Notes: generated by a model from the sequence alone, not told the origin. Positions 1-6,105 are shown, counted from the first letter of the stretch. The stretch is DNA of 6,253 bases from CAJQPP01 sp041747075 (GCA_041747075.1 JBGTFW010000214.1:1-6253); one strand, 5' to 3'. Translations and numbers: made by a program.

Positions 1-857
1 CCCGCCTCGAACCGCGCGGGCAAGTCGCCCGGCGTGAATCCATCGACGGTAACTTCGCGAATCATCCCGCCGCCACCCATAAAGGGAGGCATCGACGCGA
101 GCAGCTCCTGGCGGCCGAACAACACCCCGATGCCGGAGGGACCCGGCAGCTTGTGGCCGCTGAAACAGATGAAGTCCGCGCCCCACTCATCGACCCGCGT
201 TGCCGCATGAGGCACGTGCTGGGCGGCGTCGATCACCACCACCGCCTTGTGGTCGTGCGCCATTGCCGTCAGTTCGCGCACCGGGTTGATCGTTCCCAGT
301 GTGTTGGAAACGGCGGTGAAGGCGACCAGTTTTGTCTTCTTCGTCAACTGCCTTTCAAAGTCCGCGACGTCGAGGCGTCCGTCCACGGTCAAACCGGCGA
401 ACCGCACGGTCGCACCGCTCCGCACGGCAAGTTGCTGCCACGGGACGATATTGGAATGGTGTTCCATTAACGTGAGAAGGATTTCGTCCCCCGCGACAAC
501 GTTCGCATCCCCCCACGCGCGGGCGACCGTGTTGACAGCCGCCGTCGTACCGCCGGTAAAGATGATTTCGTTGCACCACCTGGCGCCGATGAACCGTTGG
601 ACGCGGACGCGCGCTTCTTCGTACAGCCGTGACGCTTCCTCGCTCAGCCAGTGGGTTCCCCGATGCACGTTGGCGTACCGCCGTTCGTAGCAATCGCTCA
701 TGGCCTCGATCACCGCGCGAGGGCGCTGGCACGAGGCGGCGTTGTCAAAGTACACCAGCGGGCGGTTGCGGTGGATCGTCTGTTGGAGGATGGGGAACTC
801 CTCGCGGAGTTTTTCCGGATCGATGCGTTTCGATGAACGAGTCGTCGTTCGATTCAT
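1..857 (-). CDS. sufS: SufS-type cysteine desulfurase, N-terminal 285 residues (3' end off window)
   Basis: PLP-dependent class V aminotransferase-fold enzyme that takes sulfur from L-cysteine as a persulfide for cytoplasmic Fe-S cluster assembly. Read on the minus strand from ATG at 857-855, the frame stays open to the left edge. Landmarks in order: VYFDNAAS (35-42), ANVHRGTHWLSEEAS (62-76), FTGGTTAAVN (100-109), MEHHSNIVPW (131-140), SNTLGTINP (184-192), VVIDAAQHVPH (207-217) and FSGHKLPGPSGIGVLFG (232-248). H133, D210, Q213 and K236 (the Schiff-base lysine) match E. coli SufS H123, D200, Q203 and K226 with a constant offset of ten. The last visible residues, ARFEA plus a Gly codon start, fit the RFEAGT motif. 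About 120-130 residues are missing, including the catalytic Cys loop. The motifs favour SufS over IscS/NifS. No clear Shine-Dalgarno precedes the start. No other suf gene is visible; partners would lie to the left. Confidence 0.94.
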   Translation of the reverse strand, partial: MNRTTTRSSKRIDPEKLREEFPILQQTIHRNRPLVYFDNAASCQRPRAVIEAMSDCYERRYANVHRGTHWLSEEASRLYEEARVRVQRFIGARWCNEIIFTGGTTAAVNTVARAWGDANVVAGDEILLTLMEHHSNIVPWQQLAVRSGATVRFAGLTVDGRLDVADFERQLTKKTKLVAFTAVSNTLGTINPVRELTAMAHDHKAVVVIDAAQHVPHAATRVDEWGADFICFSGHKLPGPSGIGVLFGRQELLASMPPFMGGGGMIREVTVDGFTPGDLPARFEA

Positions 858-883
858 GAGTCGTTGATTGTTTCCGGGTAGTT

Positions 884-898
884 CGAACTGCCAGTTCG
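884..898. promoter_or_regulatory. Operator-like palindrome, copy 1 (CGAAC-N5-GTTCG)
   Basis: CGAACTGCCAGTTCG, a perfect inverted repeat around one central base; the matched arms extend to 8 bp (883-890 and 892-899). It lies 27 bp upstream of the sufS start codon. It is the exact reverse complement of copy 3. It could be a regulator site or an mRNA hairpin; the bound factor is unknown. Confidence 0.45.
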
Positions 899-918
899 AC
901 ATCGAAAACGCCGCAGGT

Positions 919-933
919 CGAACGGCCAGTTCG
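919..933. promoter_or_regulatory. Operator-like palindrome, copy 2 (CGAAC-N5-GTTCG)
   Basis: CGAACGGCCAGTTCG. The arms GTCGAAC (917-923) and GTTCGAC (929-935) are perfect around the 5-base centre. It differs from copy 1 at one base. Its centre is 35 bp from that of copy 1 and 27 bp from that of copy 3. Confidence 0.45.
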
Positions 934-945
934 ACGATATCGGAA

Positions 946-960
946 CGAACTGGCAGTTCG
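946..960. promoter_or_regulatory. Operator-like palindrome, copy 3 (CGAAC-N5-GTTCG)
   Basis: CGAACTGGCAGTTCG with the longest arms of the three: GAACGAACTG (943-952) and CAGTTCGTTC (954-963), 10 bp each around one central base. GTTCTAC follows twice on the plus strand at a 10-bp period (960-966 and 970-976). On the sense (minus) strand of the flanking genes it lies about 30 bases after the CHAT stop, but no T-tract follows it, so it does not look like a standard intrinsic terminator. Confidence 0.45.
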
Positions 961-992
961 TTCTACGTTGTTCTACATTTTTTTGCGTTGAT

Positions 993-3900
993 TTATCCAC
1001 CGTCGCCGGGACTCGCCGCACCGGAGTCGGGTTCCGCGTCTGGCGGCGCGTCGGTTTCAGGTGCCACGGGCGCACCGGACTCTCCACCGCCGTCAAACAC
1101 CATGTAGCCGGCCCAGAAAAAAGGCGGCTCGCCGGTGAGCGGTTCAGGCAAGTCGACGGGTCGCACGCGCGGCTCGCTTGCGAGGTCGATTTCGGCGGAT
1201 TGAAACAGTTCGACGCTTCGCTGCCAGGCCGCGGACGCCTGTTCGCCGCGGTTAAGGTCAATTGCGAATTCGCGCGTCAGGTCGATGGTCGACTTTCCGC
1301 CGACGCGCCAGCGACTAAGGAGGATCGTTCGCACGCCCGCCCCCATCAAAGCGGTCGAAGTAAAGAACAGTTCACTGCCGTCGGCCCGTGAGCGACTACT
1401 CCCTTCGATATCGGTTGACAATCCCGTCCAGACAAGTTGATCGGGTCCGCGCCATGGCAGCGCCATCCACGAAGCGAGGTCCGAACCGGGCTTGCCTTCG
1501 TCAACCTGCATCGGAGCAATCGAAAGCGGCCCCTCCCGCGAAGCGGACTTTTCACGATTGTCGCGCCATACAAAAAGCTGGTCCAACGTCGGCGCAAGCA
1601 AGCTGGAAGGGCCGCCGAACGTCCGCTCGACAACCACCAGTTCGGGCATTGCATCGCGAAGCCGCTTGACACCGTCGGCAATCAGCGCTTCCGAATCACG
1701 ATTGAAATTGCGTTCGGCAACGACGGCACGGCGCTGAAACCGCCGCGACGTCCGCTCGTCGGGAACCGCCAGCGACGCCAGCGGGGCATACCGAATCCGC
1801 ACCGAATCGATCAGGTTACTGGTTTGCCCCGCGGTGCCGGTCTGAAGCAATTCCATCGGCAGATACCATGCCTTGCCGTCCGGGATGACGATCAGTTCCT
1901 CGACGGCGGCGAGCGACTGGACGTCGGACTTTTGAAAGAGCATTTTTGATATTTCGAGGGCCGTTTCGCGCCACTTCGGCCCGGCGAAAACGTCCGCGTC
2001 GTAAACTGCCGACTTTTCACCGACGCTGATTTGTTTGAGCAGTTCAAGGATTTTCCGGTCGAGTTCCCTTACCTGGGCCGCTCCCTCGATCGAATAGCGA
2101 CCGCTGCCGAGCGTCATCACGTGATAGACGTCGCCGATGCGAAGCAATGACAGAATCAACTGGTTGGGGCGAAGCGCCTGTTGGACCTGCGCGGTTGAGA
2201 GGGGACGGGGAAAGGCCAGTTCGCACGGCTCGCGGGTGAGACTGATCTTGCGAAGAAACGTCTCCTGCCGGCCCGTCAGTTCGGAAAGCTGTTCGACCAA
2301 TTTCCGGTGCCGCACGCGATCGTCGGAATTGTTGGGCGGGTCGAAGGGCATTTTTTCCAGCTCGGCGAGAATTGCCGCGGCCTCCTCTGACAACTTCTTC
2401 CACGCGGGATAGCGGATGAGCAGGCCTTGTTTCTGCTTGCGCGCGGCGTCGGTCAGCCCGCTGTCGGGTGCCTCGAGAATCCAGCGGAGCGCGAGGAGCC
2501 GTCCGCCCATCGGCAAGGCGCTGAAAAAACGCTGACGGCGAATGAGTTCGGCGATTTCGATCGCCTGTTCCTCGGCCTTGCGGGAAAGTGTAATCTCGAA
2601 CCAGTGCTCGAGCGGCTCAAAATGCGGTGTCGCGATGAAGGCCATCGATTCCACGGGGCGAAACCGCCAGTCGGCCTCGACCGGCTCGCGGAGCAACGCG
2701 GCGTAGAGCAGGTCGGCGTCGCGCTCGGTAACGTGATTCCCGCGAACGGCCTGATCGGCCAGCGCGATCTGGTACAGCCATCGCGAGGTCGTCCCGGCAT
2801 GTTGGAGGAACTCGGCAAAGGCCTTGTCGCCTCCCGTCACGTCGTTCCCGACGTAGCGCGAATGGGCCGAGGCGTACAGCCATCGCGTGTAGAGTGAAGT
2901 CCTTGCAATGTCGTTGCCGCGCAAGGCACCGCGGGCCAATTCCAGCGCGTCCCCGGCGGATTTTGCGTCGCCGGATTCCGCCGCCATCATCGCCTGGTCG
3001 GCGAGAAGTGAAACGTACAACGGATCGATTCGTTCACGTTTCGCCCAGCCAATGCACTCGGCCAACGGCGCGAAGGGCGTTCCGTCGCGCTGGCCGACAT
3101 GGACGTTGGCCGCGTGATGCAATGCCTCCTCGATCATGTCGTACTGTTCGAAGGCGGCGGCCGCGATCGACGCGTCCATATAAAGCTGCATCGCTTCCGG
3201 CCACCGCTCCTGGCTCGCGGCGACGTGCCCCAGCTCAAGGAGTCCGATCGCTGTCAGCGGATGGTCGACGCCGCCAATGCGGAGCGAGTTGTTAAGCACC
3301 GTTTGCGCATTGGCCCAGTCTTCCATGGATGCGAGCGCGATCCCCTTCGCAATGCCCCCCCACGCGGTGGGGATCGTCGCCCCGCCGTTGCCGGCCAGTC
3401 CCGTCGCAAGCTGTCGCGTCAGCGGATCGATCTTGCACGTCGGACCCTTGATCAACTGTCGCCGGTAGAGGGCGAGGCTGACGCACCGCATCACTTCGGC
3501 CATGTCGATCGTTCGCAGTCTTTGAAGTGAGACCGTTCCACCGCCGCGAATCGCGGCCTCATTTTCCGCATCCGTCTTGCCAAGCCGGATGAGGAGCGAG
3601 TTGTCGAACTTGCCATACCGCGCGCCGCGTGTCGAGACTCCCCACGTCACCGACGCAGCGCGACGGACAGCCGTCGAGTCTTCCAGAATCTCCGGCCATG
3701 TGTCGATGCGACTCGACCAGGCTTGCAGACCCGAGTAGAGCTGGAGCGCGCTTTCAAACTGCTCGATCGCCGTCGAATAATCGCCGAGCCGGTATGAGCA
3801 CTCGCCAAGCATCGTCCAGTAGCAAACCGAATCGAGAAAGTAGGCGTCCCCCTCACGATAGGCACCGCGAGAAACCGATCGCAAACCCTTCGCCGCGCTT

Positions 3901-4196
3901 TCGTACTCACCTGCATAGAGGTCACGAAAGACGCCGTAATATTCACGGCGCGGAAGGGGCGGAGTACCTTGTTGGGCATACGTCGCCGGTAGTGACGGCA
4001 GCGCGAACAGCACTCCCGCCAACACAATGGCGCGTGTTCGCGACAACGTCATGGCCAGTGTTCGCGACAACGCCAGGGCAAGTGTTCGCGACAAATGCCT
4101 CGCCGATTGGCGGTTGGATACCCTTGTCGGGTCGACCAGCGCCCGATCGATTGTCTTGGCCACGATGAAATACCTCATTTTTCTCAGTTCCGCCAT
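993..4196 (-). CDS. Exported TPR-CHAT protein with a CHAT domain lacking His and Cys
   Basis: A 1067-residue ORF ending TAA at 995-993. A signal peptide is visible: basic LSRTR (51-55), hydrophobic AIVLAGVLFALPSLP (56-70), and likely cleavage after ATYA (71-74), so the protein should be exported. Residues ~83-560 are helical and TPR-like, for example CYWTMLGECSYRLGDYSTAI (125-144) and HPLTAIGLLELGHVAASQER (312-331). A charged helical linker follows (~597-655). The C-terminal part is CHAT-like: ELIVIPDGKAWYLPMELL (767-784), GAGVRTILLSRWRVGG (952-967) and PPFFWAGYMVFDG (1024-1036). A Pro/Ala/Asp/Gly-rich tail ends the protein. The last Cys is C658 and the last His H692, so the CHAT Cys-His dyad cannot be present; a scaffold or pseudo-peptidase role is my inference. 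The start is uncertain: M7 (4178) or M49 (4052) are alternatives, M49 giving a compact signal peptide. None has a strong Shine-Dalgarno. Confidence 0.9.
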   Translation of the reverse strand: MAELRKMRYFIVAKTIDRALVDPTRVSNRQSARHLSRTLALALSRTLAMTLSRTRAIVLAGVLFALPSLPATYAQQGTPPLPRREYYGVFRDLYAGEYESAAKGLRSVSRGAYREGDAYFLDSVCYWTMLGECSYRLGDYSTAIEQFESALQLYSGLQAWSSRIDTWPEILEDSTAVRRAASVTWGVSTRGARYGKFDNSLLIRLGKTDAENEAAIRGGGTVSLQRLRTIDMAEVMRCVSLALYRRQLIKGPTCKIDPLTRQLATGLAGNGGATIPTAWGGIAKGIALASMEDWANAQTVLNNSLRIGGVDHPLTAIGLLELGHVAASQERWPEAMQLYMDASIAAAAFEQYDMIEEALHHAANVHVGQRDGTPFAPLAECIGWAKRERIDPLYVSLLADQAMMAAESGDAKSAGDALELARGALRGNDIARTSLYTRWLYASAHSRYVGNDVTGGDKAFAEFLQHAGTTSRWLYQIALADQAVRGNHVTERDADLLYAALLREPVEADWRFRPVESMAFIATPHFEPLEHWFEITLSRKAEEQAIEIAELIRRQRFFSALPMGGRLLALRWILEAPDSGLTDAARKQKQGLLIRYPAWKKLSEEAAAILAELEKMPFDPPNNSDDRVRHRKLVEQLSELTGRQETFLRKISLTREPCELAFPRPLSTAQVQQALRPNQLILSLLRIGDVYHVMTLGSGRYSIEGAAQVRELDRKILELLKQISVGEKSAVYDADVFAGPKWRETALEISKMLFQKSDVQSLAAVEELIVIPDGKAWYLPMELLQTGTAGQTSNLIDSVRIRYAPLASLAVPDERTSRRFQRRAVVAERNFNRDSEALIADGVKRLRDAMPELVVVERTFGGPSSLLAPTLDQLFVWRDNREKSASREGPLSIAPMQVDEGKPGSDLASWMALPWRGPDQLVWTGLSTDIEGSSRSRADGSELFFTSTALMGAGVRTILLSRWRVGGKSTIDLTREFAIDLNRGEQASAAWQRSVELFQSAEIDLASEPRVRPVDLPEPLTGEPPFFWAGYMVFDGGGESGAPVAPETDAPPDAEPDSGAASPGDGG
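4023..4094 (-). repeat. 24-bp in-frame tandem repeat (3 copies) in the CHAT gene signal region
   Basis: Three consecutive 24-bp units whose first 13 bases on the minus strand are identical (TTGTCGCGAACAC, beginning at 4094, 4070 and 4046). They encode LSRTLALA, LSRTLAMT and LSRTRAIV (residues 35-58). The last unit runs into the hydrophobic core of the signal peptide. The array looks like a recent in-frame expansion that lengthens the basic n-region, or an upstream region that is not translated if the true start is the ATG at 4052-4050. Confidence 0.9.
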
Positions 4197-4213
4197 TGTC
4201 GCGTCTCGGGCCC

Positions 4214-4270
4214 GGCGTCTCGGAGAGACGCCGCTACATGGTCACGTAGCCGAGTCTCTCCGAGACTCGG
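4214..4270. repeat. 57-bp double-hairpin palindromic element
   Basis: Two perfect short hairpins sit side by side: GGCGTCTC-GGA-GAGACGCC (4214-4232) and CCGAGTCTC-TCC-GAGACTCGG (4250-4270). Between them, GCTAC (4233-4237) pairs with GTAGC (4246-4250) around an 8-base loop. The two halves are also inverted copies of each other, sharing the 13-bp core GTCTCGGAGAGAC in opposite orientation, so the whole can fold as one long stem or as a three-hairpin cloverleaf. It ends 17 bp upstream of the CHAT start codon and so probably lies in that gene's 5' leader or promoter. It resembles dispersed REP-type intergenic elements. Confidence 0.8.
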
Positions 4271-4410
4271 ACCAGTCGACTCGGCGTCGGCAAGTGATAG
4301 CAGTCCCCGACCTGGGCGACCCGCCACTTGGCACTTTCCACCGTTCGAATTGAGACGTCGGCGATTGGACGCCGGGTGACACGTTGCCGGATTGGGTAAG
4401 CCCGCCCCCG

Positions 4411-4440
4411 GAGCCTCCCCAAGCCAGAGCCTCCCCAAGC
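4411..4440. repeat. 14-bp direct repeat, period 16
   Basis: GAGCCTCCCCAAGC occurs at 4411-4424 and again at 4427-4440, separated by two bases. Both copies are exact. No function is evident; it may be a fragment of a dispersed intergenic repeat. Confidence 0.85.
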
Positions 4441-4672
4441 TCAAGCATATCGGGTTCACGGAGAAAAACGAGTGTTTTTTGACGAATGCTGGCGCGCTTC
4501 GAGTGGGTTTCTGTACGCTTTGCGGGCATTTTTTCCCCTTTCCCTCAAAGTCTCGCGGGCTGCAGTCGATACAGATTGTACCGGTTAATCCGAATTTACC
4601 CGCGACCATTGTGGAATGTCAGAACTTGAGCCTCGGTCCAACGCATCGAGGCACGAAGGGGAGCACAGGGAC

Positions 4673-4906
4673 ATGAAACGCAAACTGACAATCAACTGGA
4701 CCAATGGAATCATGTGCGGGATGATGCTGGCATCGGCCGCCGTGTTATCGGGCTGCCAGGTGAGCGTCGCCGGCCAGACGCTTCCGAGTTCGTACTACTT
4801 CAACGACGACGTCCAGTATTTCCGCAAGGGACCGGAGTTCAAGCTTTCGCGTGAAGCCGCGGCCCTGAAAGCCGCCCAGGGCGACGCCGCCCTCCGAAAC
4901 CGGTAA
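4673..4906 (+). CDS. Small lipoprotein (77 residues)
   Basis: A short N-terminus (MKRKLTINWTNG) is followed by a hydrophobic stretch MCGMMLASAAVL (14-25) and lipobox LSGC (25-28). C28 would be lipidated and about 50 residues would remain on the membrane surface. The mature part includes GQTLPSSYYFNDDVQYF (34-50) and GPEFKLSREAAALKAA (53-68), a pattern I recall from small conserved lipoproteins of planctomycetes whose function is unknown to me. I chose ATG 4673 over an in-frame ATG at 4616 because the longer form adds 19 charged residues before the signal peptide and because purine-rich AAGGGGAGCACAGGG lies just upstream of 4673. The gene is divergent from the CHAT gene and does not look operonic with the downstream adaptor fragment, 149 bp or more away. 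Confidence 0.85.
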   Translation: MKRKLTINWTNGIMCGMMLASAAVLSGCQVSVAGQTLPSSYYFNDDVQYFRKGPEFKLSREAAALKAAQGDAALRNR

Positions 4907-4995
4907 GGCGAAAAAGGCTCGAGGGTCCCCCGTGGACCCGTCGCGGACCTCGCGCAGAGTTTCGTCATGGGCAGCGATTCAACGCAAAGCGCGTC

Positions 4996-5015
4996 ATCCC
5001 CGCGAAGGCGGGGAT
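4996..5015. repeat. REP-like hairpin (ATCCCCGC-GAAG-GCGGGGAT)
   Basis: A perfect 8-bp inverted repeat with a GAAG loop, inside the longer string CGTCATCCCCGCGAAGGCGGGGATCGA. I recall near-identical GTCATCCCCGCGAAGGCGGGGATC units as dispersed intergenic repeats in many bacteria. It follows the lipoprotein stop by 89 bp and has no T-tract, so terminator function is possible but not supported. Confidence 0.75.
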
Positions 5016-5055
5016 CGAGCGCCTTGAGCCGTGCATCGGCCTTTGCGGCCGCTCA

Positions 5056-5550
5056 ATGCGTTGCGAATCGCATGGCGTGCCGCGCGAACACCACGCGTCG
5101 CGACGCCCGATCAACGTTTCTTCTCAACATATTCCCCACCTGTTCAGGGCCAGCCATGTACCGAAGCGGACTGCCCGCGAAATCGACATGCGCCGCGCGG
5201 AACTGATGCTCGAACGACGAGCAATTCGCGCGCCCTTCGACGGAATCGTCTCGATCATTCACCGGCGCGAGGGAGAATACGTTTCGCCCGTTCGTCCAGA
5301 ACTTGCGACCGTCGTCGATGTGAGCAAGTTGCTGGCGGTCTTCAACATTCATACCGGCGACCTCGCAACGATCACTTCCCGCAAGGACTTGACCGTCGTC
5401 ATGCCCGACGACTCGCGCGTTCGCGGTACGCTCCACAACGTCGGCGTGCAAACCGACGCGGAGAGCGGGACAGTGCCCGTCAAGGTCCTTCTCGACAACG
5501 CGAATCTCGCCCTGCGCGCCGGCGAGCAGTGCTACCTGGAACTTAACTGA
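5056..5550 (+). CDS. HlyD/RND-type periplasmic adaptor, C-terminal half only (probable remnant)
   Basis: Residues from about TAREIDMRRAELMLERR (from ~5170) to the TGA at 5548-5550 match the second half of an efflux adaptor (membrane fusion protein). The end of the coiled-coil hairpin is followed by the lipoyl/barrel-sandwich strand AIRAPFDGIVSIIHRREGEY, then LATVVDVSKLLAVFNI, then a beta-barrel ending ESGTVPVKVLLDNANLALRAG. Complete adaptors are roughly 300 residues, with a signal peptide, the first half of the lipoyl domain and a full coiled coil. None of these is found in any plus-strand frame between 4907 and 5170. The first ~39 residues from ATG 5056 look non-coding, and neither this start nor the internal ATG at 5188 has a ribosome site. 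Most likely a 5'-truncated pseudogene; a short expressed protein from 5188 (120 residues) cannot be excluded. The next ORF begins 9 bp later. Confidence 0.7.
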   Translation: MRCESHGVPREHHASRRPINVSSQHIPHLFRASHVPKRTAREIDMRRAELMLERRAIRAPFDGIVSIIHRREGEYVSPVRPELATVVDVSKLLAVFNIHTGDLATITSRKDLTVVMPDDSRVRGTLHNVGVQTDAESGTVPVKVLLDNANLALRAGEQCYLELN

Positions 5551-5559
5551 CGCGCGATC

Positions 5560-6042
5560 ATGGTCGCTTCCCTGACCTCATCCAGCACGACAGCCCCTTC
5601 TCACGGGAGCGCGGCAGCGGAATCGACGTTTTCATCGCGTGGTGAACTGGCGTGCAACGTCGTTCTCCGCCAACTGAAACGGATCAGCGACGCGGCAAAT
5701 GACTGGCGGGACCTGGTTCACGGCGTTGCCGGACTGCTCGTTCGCCGCGGCTCGCCGGCAGTGTGGCTCGTTTCCCGGCGCGAGGATGGAAGCTGGTCGC
5801 CCCCCGCGCCACTCGTGAGGGAAACGGATCAAGTTCTCAACCTAAATGGCGGTCGGTCGGCGTGGAACAGTTATTGTTCACGGCCGCGACATGACGCTGG
5901 GAAATTTTTGTTACGTTCGCATGCGGGACTGGTTTCCCGCGAAAACTCGAGTGGGCCGCCGCCCTCCGCTCGACCTCGCCGTAGTGTTGGACTGTCGGTG
6001 CGTTGGACAGCAGACGTGCGCGGGAGCGGCTTCGCGAATTAG
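5560..6042 (+). CDS. Hypothetical protein, probably the truncated start of a second adaptor or GAF-like protein
   Basis: The ATG follows the adaptor stop by only 9 bp, as in an operon. Residues ~28-88 look like real protein: helical LACNVVLRQLKRISDAANDW, then GLLVRRGSPAVWLVSRREDG, with the alternation expected at the start of a GAF-like alpha/beta domain. In planctomycetes an adaptor gene of this type is, as I recall, often followed by a GAF-containing HlyD protein; assigning this ORF to that family is inference. From about 5830 the translation becomes a random-looking string rich in Ser, Arg and Pro to the TAG at 6040-6042, with no frame that clearly continues the protein. I read it as a 3'-truncated gene fused to non-coding sequence. 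Confidence is moderate that 5560-5830 was coding and low that the whole ORF is functional. Confidence 0.45.
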   Translation: MVASLTSSSTTAPSHGSAAAESTFSSRGELACNVVLRQLKRISDAANDWRDLVHGVAGLLVRRGSPAVWLVSRREDGSWSPPAPLVRETDQVLNLNGGRSAWNSYCSRPRHDAGKFLLRSHAGLVSRENSSGPPPSARPRRSVGLSVRWTADVRGSGFAN

Positions 6043-6043
6043 C

Positions 6044-6066
6044 CGCAAGCGGTTCGCTCGCTTGCG
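6044..6066. repeat. Inverted repeat CGCAAGCG-N7-CGCTTGCG
   Basis: Perfect 8-bp arms at 6044-6051 and 6059-6066 around a 7-base loop. The surrounding AGCCGCAAGCGG string resembles a dispersed planctomycete intergenic repeat as I remember it. It lies 38 bp beyond the stop of the minus-strand ORF at 6105 and could cap that transcript, but it has no T-tract. Confidence 0.6.
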
Positions 6067-6089
6067 CTGCGGGCTTGCATGGCCTCGAT

Positions 6090-6105
6090 ACTGGCGCGAG
6101 CCAGT
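6090..6105 (-). terminator. Short stem directly after the minus-strand stop codon
   Basis: ACTGGC (6090-6095) and GCCAGT (6100-6105) form a perfect 6-bp stem with a 4-base loop, beginning inside the TAA of the coiled-coil ORF when read on the minus strand. No U-run follows, so terminator is only a suggestion from position. Confidence 0.25.

Larger units (their letters stand above)
4197..4672. other. Intergenic region between divergent CHAT and lipoprotein genes
   Basis: A 476-bp stretch with no convincing gene. It holds the 57-bp double hairpin (4214-4270), a GCGTCTCGG motif twice (4201-4209 and 4215-4223), a 14-bp direct repeat (4411-4424 and 4427-4440) and a weak A/T stem (AAAAAC 4464-4469, GTTTTT 4474-4479). 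It must contain promoters for both divergent genes, but I could not pick out a good -35/-10 pair for either. One minus-strand ORF (4529-4242, 95 residues) has an AAAGGGG Shine-Dalgarno-like sequence 5 bases before its ATG. Its product is low-complexity and its 3' end lies in the hairpin repeat, so I do not call it a gene. Confidence 0.6.

Noticed and set aside
153..470. Plus-strand ORFs within 153-690
   Set aside because: Antisense to the sufS coding region, whose motifs and catalytic residues are unambiguous.
884..960. LexA (SOS) boxes upstream of sufS
   Set aside because: The half-sites fit CGAAC/GTTCG but all three copies have a 5-base spacer where the known Gram-positive box has 4, so I report them only as palindromes of unknown regulator.
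943..984. Plus-strand intrinsic terminator: hairpin 943-963 followed by seven Ts (978-984)
   Set aside because: The T-run is 14 bases after the stem rather than adjacent, and no plus-strand gene precedes it; both flanking genes read on the minus strand.
854..1261. Minus-strand ORF of 135 codons overlapping the CHAT gene end and the intergenic palindromes
   Set aside because: Its product is low in recognisable protein character and it lies mostly in an alternate frame of the CHAT gene.
1437..1949. Plus-strand ORF of 170 codons inside the CHAT gene
   Set aside because: Antisense shadow: it is fully inside the well-supported minus-strand CHAT domain and has no ribosome site or family features.
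4967..5206. Plus-strand ORFs at 4967-5206 and 5031-5546 as the missing N-terminus of the adaptor in another frame
   Set aside because: Neither shows a signal peptide, a first lipoyl half or coiled-coil heptads, so a simple frameshift does not explain the short adaptor.
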